64,000 bases of DNA from Nonomuraea wenchangensis. GTDB taxonomy: Bacteria > Actinomycetota > Actinomycetes > Streptosporangiales > Streptosporangiaceae. Every line of letters begins with the position of its first letter. Positions within the stretch are counted from its first letter, which is position 1. Of the stretch, positions 44,674 to 56,318 are shown piece after piece. The notes below the pieces were generated by a model. That model saw only the letters and a list, made by a program, of their open reading frames with translations, was not told the DNA's origin and made no database searches. Position numbers and translations under genes: made by a program. The DNA lies in assembly GCF_900111685.1 (NCBI RefSeq), contig NZ_FOHX01000002.1, positions 679,869 to 743,868 of the forward strand, read 5' to 3'.

Positions 44674-46743
44674 TCAGGCGGTGTGGGTCACCTCGGGCTG
44701 GTAGCCGTACTCGGCGGACGGGGCCCCGGCGCGCTCGCGCAGCCAGGCCGTCATCTCCGCGGCCGGCATCGGCTCGCCGAACAGCCACCCCTGCCCCACG
44801 TCGCAGCCCATCTCGGCCAGCCGCATGGCGACGTCGTCCGACTCGACGCCCTCGGCGACCGAGCGCAGCCCGAGCGAGCGCACCAGGTCGACGATCGAGC
44901 GGACGATCCGGTCGTCGTCCTCGGAGTCGGCGATCCTGCGCACGAACGAGGCGTCGATCTTGACCTCGGACACCGCCAGCCGCTGCAGCCGGATGAGCGA
45001 GGAGTAGCCAGTGCCGAAGTCGTCCAGCGACAGCGGCACGCCCAGCGTGGCGAGCGCCTTGATGGTCTCCTGCGTGTAGGCCTGGTCGCCGGTCAGGATG
45101 CGCTCGGTCACCTCGAGCTGGATGGCCGCGGGCGGCAGCCCGTAGCGGGCCAGCCCCACCTCCAGCTGCTCGGGCAGCGCGGAGTCGAGCAGGTCGCGGG
45201 CCGAGATGTTGACCGAGACCGGCACCCGCAGCCCGCCGTGCCACCAGGACGCGGCCTGCGCCAGCGCCTGCTCGATCACGTACGCCGTGAGCTGCCGCAT
45301 CAGATAGGACTGCTCCGCCAGCGGCACGAACTCCGACGGCGGGATCATCCCGTGCACCGGATGCCGCCAGCGCAGCAGCGCCTCCACGCCCCGCACCGCG
45401 CCGCTGCCCAGCCCGACCTCGGGCTGGTAGTGCAGCCGCAGCTCGCCGCCGTCGATGGCGCGTCGCAGGTCACCCAGTAACGTCAGCCGCTCGGGCGAGT
45501 TGCGGTCCTTGTCCGGCTGGTAGAGCTCGACGCCGGTGCGCCCCTCCTTCGCGAGGTACATCGCCACGTCGGCGCGCTGGAGCAGCAGCTCGAAGTCGGG
45601 GGCGTGGTCCGGGTAGAGCGCGATGCCGACCGAGGCGTCCACGTCGAACGTCATGCCCTCCAGCCGCACCGGCTCGGTCAGCGCCGCGCGCAGCCGAGCC
45701 GCGACCTCGCGGGCCGCGTGGGTGTCGCGGATCGAGGGCAGCAGCACGGCGAACTCGTCGCCGCCCAGCCGGGCCACCACGTCGCCGGGGCGCACGGAGT
45801 GGGTCAGGCGGTGCGCGACCATCTGCAGCAGCCGGTCGCCCACCGGGTGGCCCATCGTGTCGTTGACCTCCTTGAACCGGTCGAGGTCGAGCAGGAACAG
45901 GCCGACCCGCTCGTCGTGGCGGGCCTCGGCCAGCGCCTCCTCGGTGCTCACGATGAGCATCTTGCGGTTGGGCAGGCCGGTCAGCTCGTCGTGCATCGCC
46001 TGGTGGTCGCGGCGCATGGACAGCGTGGCGGTGAAGTAGACGGCCGCGAGCGGCGCGACGAACAGCGGCACGAGGCCGGGCGTGTGGTTCATGACCACGA
46101 CGACCAGCGGCGCCATGCCGAGCAGCGCGACGTAGACGAGGCTCTGCGGCCCCACGGTGACCCGCAGCACCCGGACGATGGAGCGCCGCTCGTGCAGCGC
46201 GACCGCGCCGCTGACGAGGGTGGCACGGGTGGCGAAGTAGGCGATCCCGGCCAGCGCGATCGGCACCAGGCCGGGCACGTCGGGCTCCCAGGGCACGGAC
46301 GGGCTCGGCGCGATGCCGAACGCCCCCAGGACCACGGCCGCGGCGGTGAGCGCGAGGGTCGACTGCGCGATGTTGAACATGACCCGGTGCCACGCCTTGC
46401 GCGTCAGCACGCCGTTGAGCGCGACCGCGACGGCCTGCAGCAGCACCGCGACCGGCAGCCCGTAGTGCAGCAGCACGGCGAAGGTGAACATGGTGGACGG
46501 GTAGGTGCCGCCCACCGAGGCGGCGGAGGACACCATCACGGGCCGCAGCTCGCCGAGGATCACGAGGACCACCAGCACCCAGAACAGTGCGGTGCGGGCC
46601 AGCGCGGTGAGCCCCGTGGCGTCGAGCCTGAGCATGGCCACGAGCAGAGCGGTGAAGCCGATCACCGTGATGCCGGCGAGGAACGCCCAGAGCGGCGTGC
46701 CGACGCGTGGTCCGGTGTCGCGGGTGTCGGTTGGGTCAGTCAT
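44674..46743 (-). CDS. Membrane GGDEF-EAL cyclic di-GMP protein
   Basis: The second bifunctional-type cyclic di-GMP protein, 689 residues from ATG 46743 (MTDPTDTRDTG; GGGGG lies nine bases ahead). Residues 20-250 hold about seven to eight hydrophobic helices. The GGDEF domain keeps RLGGDEF, with RPGD as inhibitory site. The EAL domain keeps EAL in GVEALLRWRHP, DDFGTGYSSL, KIDASFV and VAEGVE. No PAS domain, unlike the 27-29.7 kb protein. It is upstream of gatC on the same strand, but the 143-bp gap argues for separate promoters. Confidence 0.93.
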   Translation of the reverse strand: MTDPTDTRDTGPRVGTPLWAFLAGITVIGFTALLVAMLRLDATGLTALARTALFWVLVVLVILGELRPVMVSSAASVGGTYPSTMFTFAVLLHYGLPVAVLLQAVAVALNGVLTRKAWHRVMFNIAQSTLALTAAAVVLGAFGIAPSPSVPWEPDVPGLVPIALAGIAYFATRATLVSGAVALHERRSIVRVLRVTVGPQSLVYVALLGMAPLVVVVMNHTPGLVPLFVAPLAAVYFTATLSMRRDHQAMHDELTGLPNRKMLIVSTEEALAEARHDERVGLFLLDLDRFKEVNDTMGHPVGDRLLQMVAHRLTHSVRPGDVVARLGGDEFAVLLPSIRDTHAAREVAARLRAALTEPVRLEGMTFDVDASVGIALYPDHAPDFELLLQRADVAMYLAKEGRTGVELYQPDKDRNSPERLTLLGDLRRAIDGGELRLHYQPEVGLGSGAVRGVEALLRWRHPVHGMIPPSEFVPLAEQSYLMRQLTAYVIEQALAQAASWWHGGLRVPVSVNISARDLLDSALPEQLEVGLARYGLPPAAIQLEVTERILTGDQAYTQETIKALATLGVPLSLDDFGTGYSSLIRLQRLAVSEVKIDASFVRRIADSEDDDRIVRSIVDLVRSLGLRSVAEGVESDDVAMRLAEMGCDVGQGWLFGEPMPAAEMTAWLRERAGAPSAEYGYQPEVTHTA

Positions 46744-46910
46744 CGATAACAGAACCCCCATGAGGTCACTATGGGAGGGTACGACCTTCAGCCCACTTCG
46801 CGAAACCAAGCGCGTACGGTCCGTAGTTCTCCTTTCCGACATATACCCAAAAACCACCGTACGTAGCAAACCCTGCCCGGTCCGTACCGGCCGCGTACGC
46901 CGCTCGGCCC

Positions 46911-49148
<2,238 letters not shown>

Positions 49149-49193
49149 CTACCGCCGGGCACCGACAACACGGTGCTTACGAAAGGCGTGCCG

Positions 49194-50180
49194 CTAGCCC
49201 TCGCCGCCCGCCGGATCGTCCTTGAGCACGCGGGCGGCCTTGCGGCAGGCGGCCAGCGCCGCCCGCGCGTACGCCGGCGACGCCCCGGCCAGCCCGCACG
49301 CGGGCGTGAGCACGACCCGCCCGGCCAGCTCGTCCGGCGCGAACCCGAGCCGCCGCCACAGCTCCACCGCCGGCCTGGCGATCGCCCCCAGGTCCGGCAG
49401 CCGGTTGCCGGCGCCCGGCACGACCCCCAGGAACAGCGTCATCCCCGCCTCGACCAGCTCGCCCAGCTCCTCCTCGTCGCGCCGCCGCAGCAGGGAGGCG
49501 TCGACGGAGACCCCGCGCGCCTTGGCCCGCCGCAGCAGCGCGAACGGGACCGCGGGCGCGCAGCAGTGCACCACCGGCTCGCCGAACAGCCGCAGCGACT
49601 CCTCCACCCGCCACTCCTCCACGGCCGCCAGCCGCCCGAACCCGGACGCCGTCGGCACCGTGCCCGCCAGCACCCCCGGCAGGCCGGGCTCGTCGAGCTG
49701 CAGCACGATCTCCGTCACGCCGGGCAGCCGCCGCCGCACCTCGGCGCAGTGGTCGGCCACGCCCTGGGCCAGCGAGGCCGTCAGGTCGCGTACGGCCCCC
49801 GCGTCGGAGAGCATCTTGTCGCCGTGCCGCAGCTCGACCGCCCCGGCCAGCGTCCACGGCCCGCACACCTGCAGCTTGAGCGGCCCCTCGTAGTCGTGGC
49901 CGATCTCCTCCAGCCCGTCGAGGTCGCGCCGCAGGTGGTCGACGGCCCGCTGATGGTCGCGGCCCGGCCGGTCGGCGATCCGCCACCCCGACGGCTGCAC
50001 CTCGACGGGCAGGTCGACCAGCAGCGAGGCGGTCCGGCCGATCAGGTCGGCGCCGACGCCCCGCGCGGGCAGCTCGGGCAGATAGGGCAGTCCGGGCACC
50101 TCGCCGAACACGACTCTGATCGCCTCAAGATGATCGTCGCCCGGGTGCGAGCCGACCCCGGTGGCTTCCCACGTTGACAT
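49194..50180 (-). CDS. MetE C-terminal-like methionine synthase family protein
   Basis: A 328-residue protein resembling only the catalytic C-terminal half of cobalamin-independent methionine synthase, about half the length of MetE. GVGSHPGDD starts the barrel. LKLQVCGPWTLAGAVEL, VLQLDEPGLPGVL and VVHCCAPAVPFALL follow, and the C-terminal VVLTPACGLAGASP has the last zinc-ligand Cys. The His-x-Cys pair and the later Cys are kept, so a zinc-bound thiol reaction is plausible. Similar short proteins occur widely in actinobacteria; they may transfer methyl groups to a thiol other than homocysteine. The exact reaction is unknown. Confidence 0.85.
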   Translation of the reverse strand: MSTWEATGVGSHPGDDHLEAIRVVFGEVPGLPYLPELPARGVGADLIGRTASLLVDLPVEVQPSGWRIADRPGRDHQRAVDHLRRDLDGLEEIGHDYEGPLKLQVCGPWTLAGAVELRHGDKMLSDAGAVRDLTASLAQGVADHCAEVRRRLPGVTEIVLQLDEPGLPGVLAGTVPTASGFGRLAAVEEWRVEESLRLFGEPVVHCCAPAVPFALLRRAKARGVSVDASLLRRRDEEELGELVEAGMTLFLGVVPGAGNRLPDLGAIARPAVELWRRLGFAPDELAGRVVLTPACGLAGASPAYARAALAACRKAARVLKDDPAGGEG

Positions 50181-50203
50181 GGCACAAGCGTAGGCTCTTC
50201 GCC

Positions 50204-50833
50204 ATGGAGCTCACGAAATACGGTCACGCGTGCGTCCGCCTGGAGAAGGACGGCAAGGTCCTCGTCATCGACCCGGGAGCCTTCACCCGGGACCCGGTGC
50301 TCGACGGCGCCGACGCCGTGCTGATCACGCATGAGCACTTCGACCACGTGGACGTGGCCAAGCTGCGCGAGTCCTCGCCCGGCCTGGAGATCTTCACCTG
50401 TGAGGGCGTGGCGGCCCAGCTGTCCGAGGTGCCGGGCAAGGTGCGGGTGGTGCGCGACGGCGACGCCTTCGAGGCGGCCGGTTTCCGGGTGCGGGTGTTC
50501 GGCGAGCGGCACGCGCTCAACCATCCCGACATGGCGGTCGTCCAGAACGTCGGCTTCCTGCTGGACGACGAGGTCTTCTACCCCGGCGACGCCCTGACCG
50601 TGCCCCCGGCCGAGGTGCCCACGCTGCTGGTGCCGACCGGCGCGCCGTGGCTGAAGCTGGCGGAGATGGTGGACTATCTCCGCACGGTGCGGCCGGCGCG
50701 GGCCTACTCGACCCACGACGCCCTCTACAGCGACATCGGGCTCGCGCTGGTGGACAACTGGCTGAAGATGGAGGCCGACAAACAGGGCGCCGACATCCGC
50801 CGCCTCGCGGTCGGCGAGTCGGTGACCCTCTAG
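50204..50833 (+). CDS. MBL-fold metal-dependent hydrolase
   Basis: A 209-residue metallo-beta-lactamase-fold protein of the UlaG-like group ([25 protein letters not shown]). The metal motif is [10 protein letters not shown], and [11 protein letters not shown] holds further His ligands. ATG 50204 is chosen as the first Met of the fold. It diverges from the MetE-like gene. Its end overlaps the converging mnmA by 4 bp. The substrate is unknown. Confidence 0.9.
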   Translation: MELTKYGHACVRLEKDGKVLVIDPGAFTRDPVLDGADAVLITHEHFDHVDVAKLRESSPGLEIFTCEGVAAQLSEVPGKVRVVRDGDAFEAAGFRVRVFGERHALNHPDMAVVQNVGFLLDDEVFYPGDALTVPPAEVPTLLVPTGAPWLKLAEMVDYLRTVRPARAYSTHDALYSDIGLALVDNWLKMEADKQGADIRRLAVGESVTL

Positions 50834-51903
50834 CCGGCCTCGCCCCTGCTCGCCGACCTGATCGTGGCGGAGCCGATGACCGTGTCGCCGGAGTAGAGCA
50901 CGGCCGCCTGGCCGGCCGCCACTCCGGTGGCCGGGCGGTCGAGGTCGATGCGCAGGCCGCCGGCGACCTCGGCGAACCGGCAGCCGTAGACCTCGCCGTG
51001 GGCGCGGAGCTGGACGGTGAGGTCGTCGCGCCGGTCGGGGCCGTTCCAGACGGGCGGGCCGCAGTGGATCGTGGTGACCTCCAGCGCCGAACGCGGCCCG
51101 ACCTTGACGGTGTTGCTCACCGGCTCGATGGACAGCACGTAGCGCGGCCGGCCGTCGGGCGCGGGCCGGTCGATGCGCAGGCCCTTGCGCTGCCCGACGG
51201 TGAACCCGTGGGCGCCCTGGTGGCTGCCGACGACCGCGCCCTCCTCGTCCACGATGGGGCCCTCGGCCGAGCCCAGCCGGTCGGCGAGGAAGCCGCGGGT
51301 GTCGCCGTCGGCGATGAAGCAGATGTCGTGGCTGTCGGGCTTGTCGGCGACCGTCAGCCCGCGCCGGGCCGCCTCGGCGCGCACCTCGGCCTTGGTCGAG
51401 TCGCCGAGCGGGAAGATCGCGTGGGCGAGCTGCTCGCGGGTGAGCACGCCGAGCACGTAGGACTGGTCCTTGCCCTGGTCGGGGCTCCTGGACAGCACGC
51501 CGTCGGCCAGCCGGGCGTGGTGGCCGGTGGCCACGGCGTCGAACCCGAGCGCCAGCGCCCGGTCGAGCACCGCCGCGAACTTGATCTTCTCGTTGCAGCG
51601 CAGGCACGGGTTGGGCGTGCGGCCGGCGGCGTACTCGGCGACGAAGTCCTCGATCACGTCGCGTTGGAAACGCTCGGCCATGTCCCAGATGTAGAAGGGG
51701 ATGCCGATCACGTCGGCCGCCCGGCGGGCGTCGCGGGAGTCCTCGATCGTGCAGCAGCCCCGGGCGCCCGTGCGATGGGATTGGGGGTTGGCCGACAACG
51801 CGAGGTGCACACCGGTGACGTCGTGACCGGCCTCGGCGATGCGAGCGGCGGCCACGGCTGAGTCGACGCCGCCCGACATGGCGGCAAGCACACGCAGTCC
51901 CAT
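50830..51903 (-). CDS. mnmA: tRNA-specific 2-thiouridylase
   Basis: Adds sulfur at position 2 of wobble uridine 34 in Lys, Glu and Gln tRNAs; ATP-dependent, 357 residues. The P-loop [16 protein letters not shown] lies at residue 8. The catalytic cysteines are in [12 protein letters not shown] and [12 protein letters not shown]. The sulfur donor is a cysteine desulfurase; one is encoded at 53.1-54.25 kb on the same strand, with one plus-strand gene between. Confidence 0.96.
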   Translation of the reverse strand: MGLRVLAAMSGGVDSAVAAARIAEAGHDVTGVHLALSANPQSHRTGARGCCTIEDSRDARRAADVIGIPFYIWDMAERFQRDVIEDFVAEYAAGRTPNPCLRCNEKIKFAAVLDRALALGFDAVATGHHARLADGVLSRSPDQGKDQSYVLGVLTREQLAHAIFPLGDSTKAEVRAEAARRGLTVADKPDSHDICFIADGDTRGFLADRLGSAEGPIVDEEGAVVGSHQGAHGFTVGQRKGLRIDRPAPDGRPRYVLSIEPVSNTVKVGPRSALEVTTIHCGPPVWNGPDRRDDLTVQLRAHGEVYGCRFAEVAGGLRIDLDRPATGVAAGQAAVLYSGDTVIGSATIRSASRGEAG

Positions 51904-51970
51904 GACCGTTCCAGCGTACTGTCCGGCGCGGAGTGCGCGAGCGCGCCCCGTGTCTGCCAGGATTCAGCAC

Positions 51971-53026
51971 ATGCGACTGTTCGGGCGCAAGGACGCCGAG
52001 GACGACGGCGGCGGGTCATCCGAGGACGGGCTCGCCGGATTCTGGACGTGGTGGCAGGAGACCAGGCCGGCCGTCGACGCGCTGGTGGCCGCGGGCGACA
52101 CCGCGGGGCTGGAGGACCTGGTGGCGCCCGCCGTGGCGGCCGTGCACCCCGACCTGGTGTGGGAGATCGCGCCCGGCCGCAACGCCATGCACGCCCTGGT
52201 GGTGACCTCGGCGGGCGACGCCGAGCTGCGCCCGCTCGCGCACCGCTGGGCCAAGGCAGCGCCGCCGGCCGACCTGCTGTGGGAGTTCCATCCGTCGCGG
52301 CAGGCCAATCCGCAGGCGGCCGAGCTCACGCTGGACGTGGGCGGGTTCGACTTCGCGCTGGACAAGCTCGTGCTCGGCCTGCGGGCGCCGCGCAACCAGC
52401 CGCGCGTGGACGTGGCCGCCTACCACCCGATCTTCGCCGAGCTCGACGAGGACGTCAGGCTGGACGCCGCGCTGCTCGCCCTCGACTGGATCCTCGGCGA
52501 GGACGAGGTGGCCCGGTGGGTGGGCGAGATCACGGCGGTGACGTTCGAACCGATCGACGCCGTGGCCGCCCCGCACCTGCCCGCCGTGGTCGCCGACCTC
52601 GCCTCCGGCTACGACGAGGAGGAGTGGGTGCTGCTGGAGGGCCAGACGGCCGGCGGCGCGCCGCTGGTGGCCACCGCCCGCTACCCGCTGCGGCCGGTCG
52701 ATCATCCGCTCTTCGACCAGCACATCGCGATCACGCTCCCGTACGCGCACCGCGACGAGGCCGGGCTGCCGATCGGCGAGTCCCTGGCGGCGCTGCGCGA
52801 CTTCGAGGAGCGGCTGGCCGCCCGCCTGCTCAAGCTGCGCGACGACGCGGTGCTGGCCGCGCACCTGAGCGCCGAGGGGCAGCGGACCATCCACGTCTAC
52901 GCCGATCCGACCGGTGACGCCGCGATCCACGCCAAGGAGCTGATCGTGAGCTGGGAGGAGGGCGAGCCCCGGGTGGACGTCGCCGCCGATCCCGCCTGGA
53001 CGGCCGTCTCGCCGTTCCTCAGCTAG
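51971..53026 (+). CDS. DUF695-like protein of unknown function
   Basis: A 351-residue soluble protein. The first 140 residues (FWTWWQETRPAVDALVAAGDTAGLEDLVAPAVAAVHPDLVWEIAPGRN) and the C-terminal 100 (RYPLRPVDHPLFDQHIAITLPYAHRDEAGLPI) resemble the halves of DUF695-type proteins. No catalytic motif is visible. Start ATG 51971 (MRLFGRKDAEDD) diverges from mnmA. The position between mnmA and its sulfur donor gene is probably chance, but the arrangement is worth comparing in relatives. Confidence 0.75.
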   Translation: MRLFGRKDAEDDGGGSSEDGLAGFWTWWQETRPAVDALVAAGDTAGLEDLVAPAVAAVHPDLVWEIAPGRNAMHALVVTSAGDAELRPLAHRWAKAAPPADLLWEFHPSRQANPQAAELTLDVGGFDFALDKLVLGLRAPRNQPRVDVAAYHPIFAELDEDVRLDAALLALDWILGEDEVARWVGEITAVTFEPIDAVAAPHLPAVVADLASGYDEEEWVLLEGQTAGGAPLVATARYPLRPVDHPLFDQHIAITLPYAHRDEAGLPIGESLAALRDFEERLAARLLKLRDDAVLAAHLSAEGQRTIHVYADPTGDAAIHAKELIVSWEEGEPRVDVAADPAWTAVSPFLS

Positions 53027-53086
53027 CGATCAGCCTCCGGAGGCGGTTCGGTTCGGGGGCGGGGCGCTCAGCCCTCGGGCGGGCGC

Positions 53087-54250
53087 TCAGCTCAGGCCGG
53101 CGCGGCGGGCGCGTTCGACGGCGGCGGGCAGCACCTCGATCAGGCGGTCGATGTCCTCCCTGGTCGAGGTGTGTCCGAGGGAGAAGCGCAGCGAGCCCCT
53201 GGCCGCGGCGGCGGCGGCCCCCATCGCCAGCAGCACGTGCGACGGCTGGGCCACGCCCGCCGAGCAGGCCGAGCCGGTCGAGCACTCCACCCCCTTGGCG
53301 TCGAGCAGCATGAGCAGCGCGTCGCCCTCGCAGCCGGGGAAGGAGAAGTGGGCGTTGCCGGGCAGCCGCTCGGTGGGATGGCCGTTGAGCACGACGCCGG
53401 GGACGGCCTGGCGGACACGTTCGATGAGCTCGTCGCGCAGCGCGGTCAGATGGCGGCTCGTCTCCTCCTGGTGGGCGACGGCGGTGCGGACCGCCGCCGC
53501 GAGCCCGGCGATGGCGGGGGCGTCGAGGGTGCCGGAGCGTACGTCGCGCTCCTGGCCGCCGCCGTGCTGGACCGGCACCGGCGTGAGGCCCCGGGCCAGC
53601 AGCAGCGCGCCGGCCCCCATCGGGCCGCCGACCTTGTGCCCGGTGAGCGTGAGCGCGTCGGCCCCCGACGCGGCGAACGACACCGGCAACTGCCCGACGG
53701 CCTGCACCGCGTCGGTGTGGAACGGGATGCCGTGGTCGTGGGCGACGGCCGCGAGCACGTGGAGCGGCTGGACGGTGCCGACCTCGTTGTTGGCCCACAT
53801 CACGCTGATCACGGCGACGTCGTCGGGGTCGCGCTCGACGGCGGCCCGCAGCGTGTCGGGGTGCACCATGCCGTGCTCGTCGACCTCCAGCAGCTCGACC
53901 TCGGCGCCCTGGCTCTCGGCCAGCCAGTGGGCGGGGTCGAGCGCGGCGTGGTGCTCGATGGCGCTGAGCAGCACCCGCCGCCGGGGCCGGCGCGCCCAGT
54001 AGAGGCCCTTGATCGCCAGGTTGTCGGCCTCGGTGCCGCCGGAGGTGAACACGACCTCGCTGGGCCGGGCGCCGAGCGCGTCGGCGATGCTCTCGCGCGA
54101 CTCCTCCACCACCCGGCGCGTCTGCCGGCCGGCGGCGTGCAGGGAGGAAGGGTTTCCGACCCGCCGGAGTTGCTCCGTCATGGCCTCGATCGCCTCGGGG
54201 AGCATGGGCGTGGTCGCGGCATGATCTAGATAGGCGGACGGTCTGGTCAC
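53087..54250 (-). CDS. iscS: Cysteine desulfurase (NifS/IscS family)
   Basis: A PLP enzyme of 387 residues that moves sulfur from cysteine to a protein persulfide. It starts [19 protein letters not shown]. The PLP Lys is in [17 protein letters not shown], and the sulfur-accepting Cys in [24 protein letters not shown]. The end of the protein is the short NifS type. It can supply MnmA for 2-thiouridine and perhaps Fe-S assembly. It is divergent from the TetR gene, sharing the operator region. The symbol is given by family only. Confidence 0.93.
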   Translation of the reverse strand: MTRPSAYLDHAATTPMLPEAIEAMTEQLRRVGNPSSLHAAGRQTRRVVEESRESIADALGARPSEVVFTSGGTEADNLAIKGLYWARRPRRRVLLSAIEHHAALDPAHWLAESQGAEVELLEVDEHGMVHPDTLRAAVERDPDDVAVISVMWANNEVGTVQPLHVLAAVAHDHGIPFHTDAVQAVGQLPVSFAASGADALTLTGHKVGGPMGAGALLLARGLTPVPVQHGGGQERDVRSGTLDAPAIAGLAAAVRTAVAHQEETSRHLTALRDELIERVRQAVPGVVLNGHPTERLPGNAHFSFPGCEGDALLMLLDAKGVECSTGSACSAGVAQPSHVLLAMGAAAAAARGSLRFSLGHTSTREDIDRLIEVLPAAVERARRAGLS

Positions 54251-54273
54251 CGACTCAGGGTATCTCGTTTGCG

Positions 54274-54297
54274 ACTGTACCGTCCGGCCGGTACAGT
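54274..54297. promoter_or_regulatory. TetR operator candidate between desulfurase and TetR
   Basis: 9-bp perfect arms ACTGTACCG/CGGTACAGT with a six-base centre, ending seven bases ahead of the tetR ATG. It lies where both divergent promoters should be, so the regulator may control itself and possibly the desulfurase. Confidence 0.65.
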
Positions 54298-54303
54298 AGA
54301 GGC

Positions 54304-54813
54304 ATGCGAAGGGACGAGCTTTTGGACGCGGCGGAGGAGATCCTCTGCGACCAGGGCTCGGCCGCGCTCACCCTCTCCGCGGTGGCCGACCGGGCCGGTG
54401 TCAGCAAGGGCGGGCTGCTCTACCACTTCAACTCGAAGGAAGCCCTGATCAAGGGCATGGTCGAGCGGCTGATCGAGGATTTCGACCAGCTCATGACGGC
54501 CCAGCAGGACGCCACCTACACCGAGCGCTATCTGGGGGCGACCCTGGCGGCGGTGCGCACGGGCCGGCTGCGACGCTGGGCCGTGGTCACCGGCGCGTCG
54601 GGAAACCTGCTCCTGCTCGCGCCGCTGCGCGAAGCGATGGCCCGCTGGCACAGCGAGGACCTGGAGGACGAGCCCGACCCGGTGACGTCGCAGATCGTCC
54701 GGCTCGCCTGTGAAGGGCTGTGGGACGTCGCCAGCCACGCCCCGGAGCTGAACTCCGAGTCCGATCTGCGGACTCTGGAGACGCGCCTGCGGGCGCTGCT
54801 CGCGCCCGCCTGA
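54304..54813 (+). CDS. TetR/AcrR family regulator
   Basis: A 169-residue regulator. The N-terminal helix-turn-helix [52 protein letters not shown] is canonical. The remainder is the variable ligand-binding domain. It sits right after its likely operator (54274-54297). It lies upstream of an MFS gene, which may be its target, but a 295-bp gap with other palindromes lies between. Confidence 0.93.
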   Translation: MRRDELLDAAEEILCDQGSAALTLSAVADRAGVSKGGLLYHFNSKEALIKGMVERLIEDFDQLMTAQQDATYTERYLGATLAAVRTGRLRRWAVVTGASGNLLLLAPLREAMARWHSEDLEDEPDPVTSQIVRLACEGLWDVASHAPELNSESDLRTLETRLRALLAPA

Positions 54814-54950
54814 CCCTCCGGCTCCGCCGCCGCACTCTCAAGCCCTTCCCTCTCCCCTCCAGGCCCGCCGGCCCCTGGAATTTTCTCCCTCCTCATCCTG
54901 TTCCACCCTCCGGTCCCGCCCTTTTTCATCCCACTAGTCCCATCCGTCCC
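54814..54950 (+). other. Pyrimidine-rich tract downstream of tetR
   Basis: About 135 bases strongly enriched in C and T on the plus strand, with runs such as CCCTTCCCTCTCCCCTCC and TTTTCTCCCTCCTC. Adjacent DNA does not share this skew. I see no ORF with a ribosome site in it. Confidence 0.55.
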
Positions 54951-54996
54951 GTCGCCAGTGCTCGTCCGGCGTCGGGGGCTTGGCGTGCCTTCCCTG

Positions 54997-55031
54997 TCGC
55001 GAACATCGCGAACGTTTCGCGAACGTTCGCG
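54997..55031. promoter_or_regulatory. Operator array of CGCGAA repeats upstream of the MFS gene
   Basis: TCGCGAAC occurs three times at 54997, 55006 and 55017. CGCGAA...TTCGCG (55007-55021) and the perfect 14-bp palindrome CGCGAACGTTCGCG (55018-55031) overlap at the end. The spacing of 9 and 11 bases puts sites about one helical turn apart. It lies 78 bp ahead of the MFS start. The binding protein is unknown. Confidence 0.6.
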
Positions 55032-55108
55032 CGGTCTGCCCGCCCTCGACGGCCGCCGCACGCCCGAAATATCCCCATAAGTAACTTTTCTGTGAAAGGT
55101 GTTGCCGT

Positions 55109-56302
55109 ATGACCCGCGCCCTGAGGAACGCCCGCTACGGGGCGGTCCTCACTTTCGTCCTCGCCGGCCTGATGGTGGGCACGATGACCGTGCGCATCCC
55201 GGCGCTGACCGACAAACTCGGGCTGTCCGAGTCCATGGTCGGCTCCGTCCTGCTGGTCTGGGGCGTCGGCGCCCTGGTGACCATGCAGAGCATGCGCCGC
55301 GTCATGGCCCGGCTGGGCAGCGGGACGGTCCTGCGGGTCGGCGGCCCCCTGACCGCGCTCTCCCTGGTCGGCGTGGCCTTCGCCCCCGACCTGCCGCTGC
55401 TCATGGTGGCCGTGGCGTTCTTCGGGATGGCGTTCGGCATGGTGGACGTGGCCATGAACGCCCAGGGCTCGACGGTCGAGCAGGCGTACGGCCGGCCGCT
55501 CATGAACGGCATGCACGCCGGCTGGTGCGTCGGCGCGATCATGGCGGGCGGCGTCGGCAGCCTGTCCATCGCGGTCGGCCTGTCGTTCACCGCCAACGTG
55601 GCGTTGATCGGCCTGGTCTCGCTCCCGCTCATGGTCGCGGTCGGCCGGACCTACCTGCCCGAGGCTCCCGCCTCCGAGCGCTCCGTCGCCGCAGGCCGCC
55701 GGCGCCTGCCGCCGATCGTCTACCTGCTCGGCGCGATCATGTTCTTCGCCTTCATGGTGGAGGGCACGGTCGCCGACTGGAACGGCCTCTACATGCGCGA
55801 CGAGCTCGGCGCCCCCGAGGCCCTGGCCGCGCTCGGCTACCCGGTCTTCGAGGCGGGCATGCTGATCGCCCGGCTGACCGGCGACCGCCTGCGCGTGAGG
55901 TACGGCGTACGCGGCATGCTGACCGTCTCCGGCCTGGCCACGGCCGGCTTCTTCGCGGTCGTGCTGCTCGCCCCGGCCGCGCTCGTGGCGGTGGGCGCGA
56001 TGTTCTTCGTCGGACTCGGCGTGGCGACGATCTCGCCGCTGACGCTGTCCCTGGCCGGCACGGCGACCGCCACCCCCGGCCCGGCGATCGCGCAGGCCGG
56101 CGCGATGGGGTACGCGGGCCTGCTGCTGGGCCCGGTGGTGATCGGGTTCCTGTCGGACGCGACCTCGCTGCGTACCGCGCTCGGCGTCGGCGTCGTACTC
56201 GGCGTGCTGATCGCCCTGGCCAGCCGCCTGCTCCCGCGCCGCGAGCCGGCCGTGGTCAGCGCGCTTCCCGTCACCAGGGAGCGGGAACCCGCCGCCGCCT
56301 GA
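55109..56302 (+). CDS. MFS transporter, YbjJ/FucP-like
   Basis: A 397-residue inner-membrane carrier, about 12 helices. ATG 55109 follows GAAAGGTG. MVGTMTVRIPALTDKLGLSESMVGSVLLVWGVGALVTMQSMRRVMARLGS and FGMAFGMVDVAMNAQGSTVEQAYGRPLMNGMHAGWCVGAIM are typical of the YbjJ-type MFS. An operator-like array precedes it, and a TetR gene lies upstream. A drug or small-metabolite exporter is likely; the substrate is unknown. Confidence 0.9.
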   Translation: MTRALRNARYGAVLTFVLAGLMVGTMTVRIPALTDKLGLSESMVGSVLLVWGVGALVTMQSMRRVMARLGSGTVLRVGGPLTALSLVGVAFAPDLPLLMVAVAFFGMAFGMVDVAMNAQGSTVEQAYGRPLMNGMHAGWCVGAIMAGGVGSLSIAVGLSFTANVALIGLVSLPLMVAVGRTYLPEAPASERSVAAGRRRLPPIVYLLGAIMFFAFMVEGTVADWNGLYMRDELGAPEALAALGYPVFEAGMLIARLTGDRLRVRYGVRGMLTVSGLATAGFFAVVLLAPAALVAVGAMFFVGLGVATISPLTLSLAGTATATPGPAIAQAGAMGYAGLLLGPVVIGFLSDATSLRTALGVGVVLGVLIALASRLLPRREPAVVSALPVTREREPAAA

Positions 56303-56318
56303 CCGCCCGCGACGTCTC

